Positions 6,177 through 9,597 of a stretch of 9,597 nt of DNA are shown here, in pieces. The DNA is from an uncultured Clostridia bacterium (GTDB lineage: Bacteria > Bacillota > Clostridia > Oscillospirales > Acutalibacteraceae): positions 1 through 9,597 of the forward strand of contig CAMFTS010000041.1 in assembly GCA_945988915.1 (NCBI GenBank). Reading direction: 5' to 3'. The notes under the pieces were generated by a model. That model searched no databases. It worked only from the letters and a program-made list of their open reading frames with translations, and was not told where the DNA came from. The position numbers and the translations under genes are program-made. Numbering within the stretch: position 1 is the stretch's first letter; each line of letters starts with the position of its first letter.

Positions 6177-8938
6177 GACCATTAAAACTTAAGATTTCAG
6201 CATTCGGACCTTATGCAGGTGTTACAAACCTTGACCTTGAAAAATTAGGTGCAAATGGTATATATCTCATTACAGGTGATACCGGTGCAGGTAAAACAAC
6301 GATTTTTGACGCCATTACCTATGCTCTTTTTGGTGAACCAAGTGGAGATAATCGTAAAGCCTCTATGCTTCGTTCAAAATATGCTGAGCCAGATACTCCA
6401 ACAGAAGTTGAACTTGTATTTACTAATGCAGGCAAAGAATACATTGTAAAAAGAAATCCTGAATATGAAAGACCTGCTAAAAAAGGGGACGGCACAACTA
6501 CTCAAAAAGCAGAAGCTTGTCTTACATACCCCGATGGCAGAGTCGTTTCCCGTCCTAAAGAGGTTGATAGTGCGATTCGTGAGATTATTGGCATTGACAG
6601 AAATCAGTTTTCACAAATCGCTATGATTGCACAGGGTGATTTTCTTAAGCTCCTTCTTGCAGAAACTAAAGATAGACAAAAGATTTTTCGTGAGATTTTC
6701 AAAACAGGATATTATCAGATTTTGCAGGATAAATTGAAGAGTGAATCAGGTGAACTTTCCAAAGATTATGACAGAGCTAAGGATAGTGTCAATCAGTATA
6801 TCAATGGAATTTTGTGTGATGAAGATGATGTGCTTTCAATTGAGGTTGATAAAGCAAAATCAGGCAACATGATGACCGCCGATGTTGTCGAACTTATTGG
6901 AAAACTTGTTGAGAAAGATACTGAACTTTCAAAAAAGGTACAGAAAGACATTGCTGAAATCGAAAAGGATGTTGAAAAAGTCAATGCAAGTCTTACAAAG
7001 GCAGAAGAGTATTCAAAAGCAGAAAAAGACCTTGTTAGCGCAAAAAATCAACAAGCTGATAAAACTCCGATACTTGAAAACCTTTCTACAAAAGTAAAGG
7101 AATTAAAAGGTCAAAACCCTGCAATTGAAGAAAAGCAGAAAAAGGTAACTGAAATTGAAGCTCAATATGATGAATATGACCTTCTTTTAGAAAAGCAAAC
7201 CACAGTTACTGAATTGTCTGAAATACTTGAAACAGCAACAAATTTGTGCGAATCAAACAAGAAAAATCATACTGTTCTTGGTTATGAAATAATTAAGCTT
7301 AAAGAAGAATTATCAACTATTTCTGATGTTGGTGAAGAAAAGCAAAAACTCCTTAACACTAAAGAACAAACTGAAAACAAAAAGCAGAGTGCAAAAGCAT
7401 TAAAGAGAAGATTAAATGACTTTGTGAAGTTGGGAAAAGACCTTGCAAGCGCTCAGGCAGAGTACAAAAATGCAACTGAAATGGCAAAAGAAAAAACATC
7501 TCGTTATGATATTCTTAACAAGTTATTCCTTGATTCTCAGGCAGGTGTTTTAGCTGAAACACTTGTTGATAATATGCCTTGTCCTGTTTGTGGGTCAACA
7601 GAGCATCCTAAAAAAGCAGAAAAACCTGTTGAAGTACCAACAGAAACAGAACTTAAACAAGCAAAGAAAGATGCTGATAATGCATCAAAGTCTTCTGAAG
7701 ATGCAAGTTGTAAGGCTGGTGAAATCTCAGGTAAAGTTTCTACCGAAAAGCAGAGTCTTATTGAAATAATCCATGAACTTTTAGGTGAAATTGAATTCGA
7801 TTTGGCTTATAATGAAACTGATAATTTATTAGTAACTCTAAATGCCGAATTAGCAGAAATTCAAGCAAAAATTAATCAGGTTGAAGTAACAATCACTAGA
7901 AAGGCAACTCTAGAAGAAGAAATTCCTGAAAAAGAAAAGTCTGTTGAAGAATTAAACAAGTCTATATCAAAAACAGAATCGGATATTTATGCAAATAAGG
8001 CTAAACTTACTGAAACTGAAAAACAGATTAAAGAGCTTTCTGAAAAGTTGAAATTCAAGAGTAAAAAAGAAGCGAAAGATACAGTAAGACACTTGAAAGA
8101 TGAAATTCAGTTGCACAAAAATACTCTTGAAAAAGTAGAAACCGAATATGCTGACCTTGAAAAAGAATTAGCGGGACTAAAAGGCAAAATAGACCAGTTG
8201 GAAAAACAACTTGAGTCTAAAGAAGATATTGATACAGAAAAACTTTTAGAAGAAAAGAATGCTCTTACTGAAAAGAAAACTGAACTTACTGAAAAATCTG
8301 AAACAATATCAACTCGAATTTATACTAATAATCGAGCACAAGAAAACATCAGTAAAAAGGCAACTGAACTTACTACCATTGAAGAAAAATGGACTTGGGT
8401 AAAAGCACTTGCAAATACTGCAAATGGTAATGTTTCGGGTAAAGAAAAGATTATGCTTGAAACATATATCCAAGCAACTTCCTTTGACAGAATCATTGAT
8501 CGTGCAAACACAAGACTTATGGTTATGTCAGATGGTCAGTATGAACTTGTTCGTCGTCAAGAAGCGTCTAACTATCGCAGTCAAAGTGGTCTTGAACTTG
8601 ATGTAAAAGACCATTATAACGGTTCAATACGAAATGTAAAGACTCTTTCAGGTGGTGAAAGTTTTAAGGCTTCACTTTCATTAGCTCTTGGTCTTTCTGA
8701 TGAAATTCAGTCGAATGCAGGTGGCATTAAGCTTGACACTATGTTTGTTGACGAGGGCTTTGGCTCTCTTGATGAAGAATCCTTACAACAGGCAATTAAA
8801 GCCCTTGCAGATCTTTCTGAAGGCAATCGTCTTGTGGGTATTATCTCTCACGTAGCAGAACTGAAAGAAAAAATTGACAAGCAGGTCATCGTAACAAAAG
8901 AAAAGACAGGCGGAAGCAAAGTTTCGATTGTGGTGTAG
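6173..8938 (+). CDS. sbcC: SbcC ATPase subunit (Rad50-type SMC-like protein)
   Basis: This 921-residue protein is the ATPase partner of SbcD. It begins MRPLKLKISAFGPYAG, with Walker A GDTGAGKTT at residues 35-43 and a Q-loop glutamine at 154 (IAQGDF). A long charged coiled coil runs from about 185 to 780, broken by a zinc hook CPVC at 470-473 that joins two complexes through a shared zinc ion. The C-terminal half of the ATPase head has the ABC signature LSGGE at 825-829, Walker B FVDEGFG with Asp860 and Glu861, and a D-loop SLDEE just after. A G-rich ribosome site (6160-6165) lies 7 nt before the ATG. The coiled coil is lysine/glutamate-rich and very AT-rich in DNA, as expected. The gene appears intact. 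No terminator is seen directly after the stop. Confidence 0.97.
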   Translation: MRPLKLKISAFGPYAGVTNLDLEKLGANGIYLITGDTGAGKTTIFDAITYALFGEPSGDNRKASMLRSKYAEPDTPTEVELVFTNAGKEYIVKRNPEYERPAKKGDGTTTQKAEACLTYPDGRVVSRPKEVDSAIREIIGIDRNQFSQIAMIAQGDFLKLLLAETKDRQKIFREIFKTGYYQILQDKLKSESGELSKDYDRAKDSVNQYINGILCDEDDVLSIEVDKAKSGNMMTADVVELIGKLVEKDTELSKKVQKDIAEIEKDVEKVNASLTKAEEYSKAEKDLVSAKNQQADKTPILENLSTKVKELKGQNPAIEEKQKKVTEIEAQYDEYDLLLEKQTTVTELSEILETATNLCESNKKNHTVLGYEIIKLKEELSTISDVGEEKQKLLNTKEQTENKKQSAKALKRRLNDFVKLGKDLASAQAEYKNATEMAKEKTSRYDILNKLFLDSQAGVLAETLVDNMPCPVCGSTEHPKKAEKPVEVPTETELKQAKKDADNASKSSEDASCKAGEISGKVSTEKQSLIEIIHELLGEIEFDLAYNETDNLLVTLNAELAEIQAKINQVEVTITRKATLEEEIPEKEKSVEELNKSISKTESDIYANKAKLTETEKQIKELSEKLKFKSKKEAKDTVRHLKDEIQLHKNTLEKVETEYADLEKELAGLKGKIDQLEKQLESKEDIDTEKLLEEKNALTEKKTELTEKSETISTRIYTNNRAQENISKKATELTTIEEKWTWVKALANTANGNVSGKEKIMLETYIQATSFDRIIDRANTRLMVMSDGQYELVRRQEASNYRSQSGLELDVKDHYNGSIRNVKTLSGGESFKASLSLALGLSDEIQSNAGGIKLDTMFVDEGFGSLDEESLQQAIKALADLSEGNRLVGIISHVAELKEKIDKQVIVTKEKTGGSKVSIVV

Positions 8939-9271
8939 ATTATTAAAGTATTCCCAACATAATAAAAGACTACACAAGATTAATTAGTCCTGTATTCCTT
9001 ATATTGACCTTGTGGTAGAAAAAGGGTCTTCGTATTTGAAAGAAGTTTTAATTAGCCCGTTCATTGAAAATGATAATGCGTTGGCTACAACAAGTGATTA
9101 TTTGGCGCAATGTGGTTTTAATTGTACAACCAAAAAATCTACCATTCCCGTTAGAAAATGATGTCCACAACAATTTATCAACTACTGCGTCTATTTGCAT
9201 ATAGTTGTATTTCAGCTGTTTAACGATAGGTTAGATAGATTTTCTTGGTAATCAACTTAATAAGCAATAAA

Positions 9272-9313
9272 AAGCGTTGCAAGAGGGATAACAAATTTCC
9301 AAATGCAACGCTT
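9272..9313 (-). terminator. Long-stem hairpin, probable terminator
   Basis: AAGCGTTGCA (9272-9281) and TGCAACGCTT (9304-9313) form a perfect 10-bp stem around a 22-nt loop that could fold further (GGGA with TTCC). On the minus strand it is followed by TTTTATTGC, a reasonable terminator tail. On the plus strand the tail is weaker. It is the second hairpin downstream of the tRNA, 37 nt beyond the first, and could also stop transcripts coming from sbcDC. Confidence 0.6.
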
Positions 9314-9350
9314 ATGCTTTATAAATGGCTTAAATACTATATAAAACAAC

Positions 9351-9389
9351 GATACCACTAATGGCACAAATTGTATCAATAGTGGTATC
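9351..9389. terminator. Terminator after tRNA-fMet, possibly working both ways
   Basis: GATACCACTA (9351-9360) and TAGTGGTATC (9380-9389) form a perfect 10-bp stem around a 19-nt loop. It lies 5 nt beyond the tRNA 3' end. The minus-strand tail is GTTGTTTTATATAG and the plus-strand tail is TGTTTT, so it could also end read-through from sbcDC in the opposite direction. Confidence 0.8.
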
Positions 9390-9394
9390 TGTTT

Positions 9395-9470
<76 letters not shown>

Positions 9471-9501
9471 ATATTTAGTTTGCTCTCTCGAGTGCTTTAA
9501 T

Positions 9502-9530
9502 ATAATAATACAAAAGTAAATTCTTGTCAA
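9502..9530 (-). promoter_or_regulatory. Promoter for tRNA-fMet
   Basis: On the minus strand a perfect TTGACA (9530-9525) is followed after 17 nt by TATTAT (9507-9502). Transcription should start near 9495, leaving a leader of about 25 nt to be removed by RNase P. The promoter is complete and ends 25 bases before the adapter. Confidence 0.85.
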
Positions 9531-9555
9531 TATATTTTTTTGATATGTATTAGAT

Positions 9556-9597
9556 CTGTCTCTTATACACATCTCCGAGCCCACGAGACGTAGAGGA
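9556..9597. other. Illumina Nextera adapter plus index left on the contig end (artefact)
   Basis: Positions 9556-9574 are the Tn5 mosaic end CTGTCTCTTATACACATCT, 9575-9589 are the Nextera read-2 adapter CCGAGCCCACGAGAC, and the last eight bases (9590-9597, GTAGAGGA) equal the Nextera i7 index N712. This is library DNA, not genome, and natural sequence ends at 9555. The minus-strand translation of this piece gives MGSEMCIRDR, a well-known contaminant peptide in protein databases. Confidence 0.98.

Larger units (their letters stand above)
8939..9394. other. Intergenic region between sbcC and tRNA-fMet
   Basis: No convincing gene is present in these 456 bp. From the left there is a short inverted repeat GTGTAG/CTACAC (8933-8938, 8970-8975) too weak to be a terminator. 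Next is a stretch (8988-9161) open on the plus strand for 57 codons and also partly open on the minus strand. After that is a 6-bp inverted repeat CAACTA/TAGTTG (9179-9184, 9202-9207), then two strong hairpins described separately. The open stretch has no good start codon or ribosome site on the plus strand and may be a gene remnant or chance. Confidence 0.5.

Noticed and set aside
6173..8938. Possible fusion or split in the long sbcC coiled coil
   Set aside because: The frame is continuous from Walker A through zinc hook to Walker B with normal spacing and length for the family.
8933..8975. GTGTAG/CTACAC inverted repeat as an sbcC terminator
   Set aside because: The stem is only 6 bp with a 31-base loop and there is no T run after it.
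8983..9060. Short near-direct repeat (AATTAGTCC and AATTAGCCC)
   Set aside because: Nine bases with one mismatch in AT-rich DNA is expected by chance, and no longer repeat surrounds it.

Overview
The window looks like a low-GC Gram-positive anaerobe of class Clostridia, probably a gut Ruminococcus/Oscillospiraceae-type organism. The reasons are AT-rich intergenic DNA, GGAGG-type ribosome sites, short hairpin-plus-T terminators, a CooC-family ATPase next to a 2-hydroxyacyl-CoA dehydratase-like gene, and the gene families present. This placement is inference; no rRNA is present to settle it. The window is the end of a contig: its last 42 bases are Illumina Nextera adapter plus index, not genome.

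Left half (1-4693), all on the minus strand and read right to left. A GH31 glycosidase (4693-2738), a DUF421/YetF-type membrane protein (2565-1891) and a single-pass membrane protein of unknown role (1754-1101) each have their own hairpin terminator, so they look like separate one-gene transcripts. A two-gene unit follows: a CooC-like nickel/metallocluster ATPase (984-220) whose stop codon overlaps the GTG start of a 2-hydroxyacyl-CoA dehydratase-like gene that runs off the left edge (223-1).

Middle (4694-5039): a divergent intergenic region of 346 bp. It holds the GH31 promoter with a palindrome over its -35 box, a second palindrome, a symmetrical hairpin terminator with no evident gene to terminate, and a consensus promoter for the genes to the right.

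Right half (5040-8938), plus strand: sbcD and sbcC overlap by 4 bp and encode the SbcCD (Mre11-Rad50-type) nuclease complex that processes DNA hairpins and blocked double-strand ends. The two proteins work as one complex and share one strong promoter.

Right end (8939-9597): about 456 bp without a convincing gene, containing a weak possible gene remnant and two hairpin terminators. Then comes an initiator tRNA-fMet gene on the minus strand with its own promoter, then about 25 bases of natural DNA, then the adapter. The tRNA has all the initiator hallmarks but carries two adjacent U-U mismatches in its T stem. I see no mobile element, CRISPR array or defence island. The least ordinary biology is the pairing of the CooC-like ATPase with the dehydratase-like gene.
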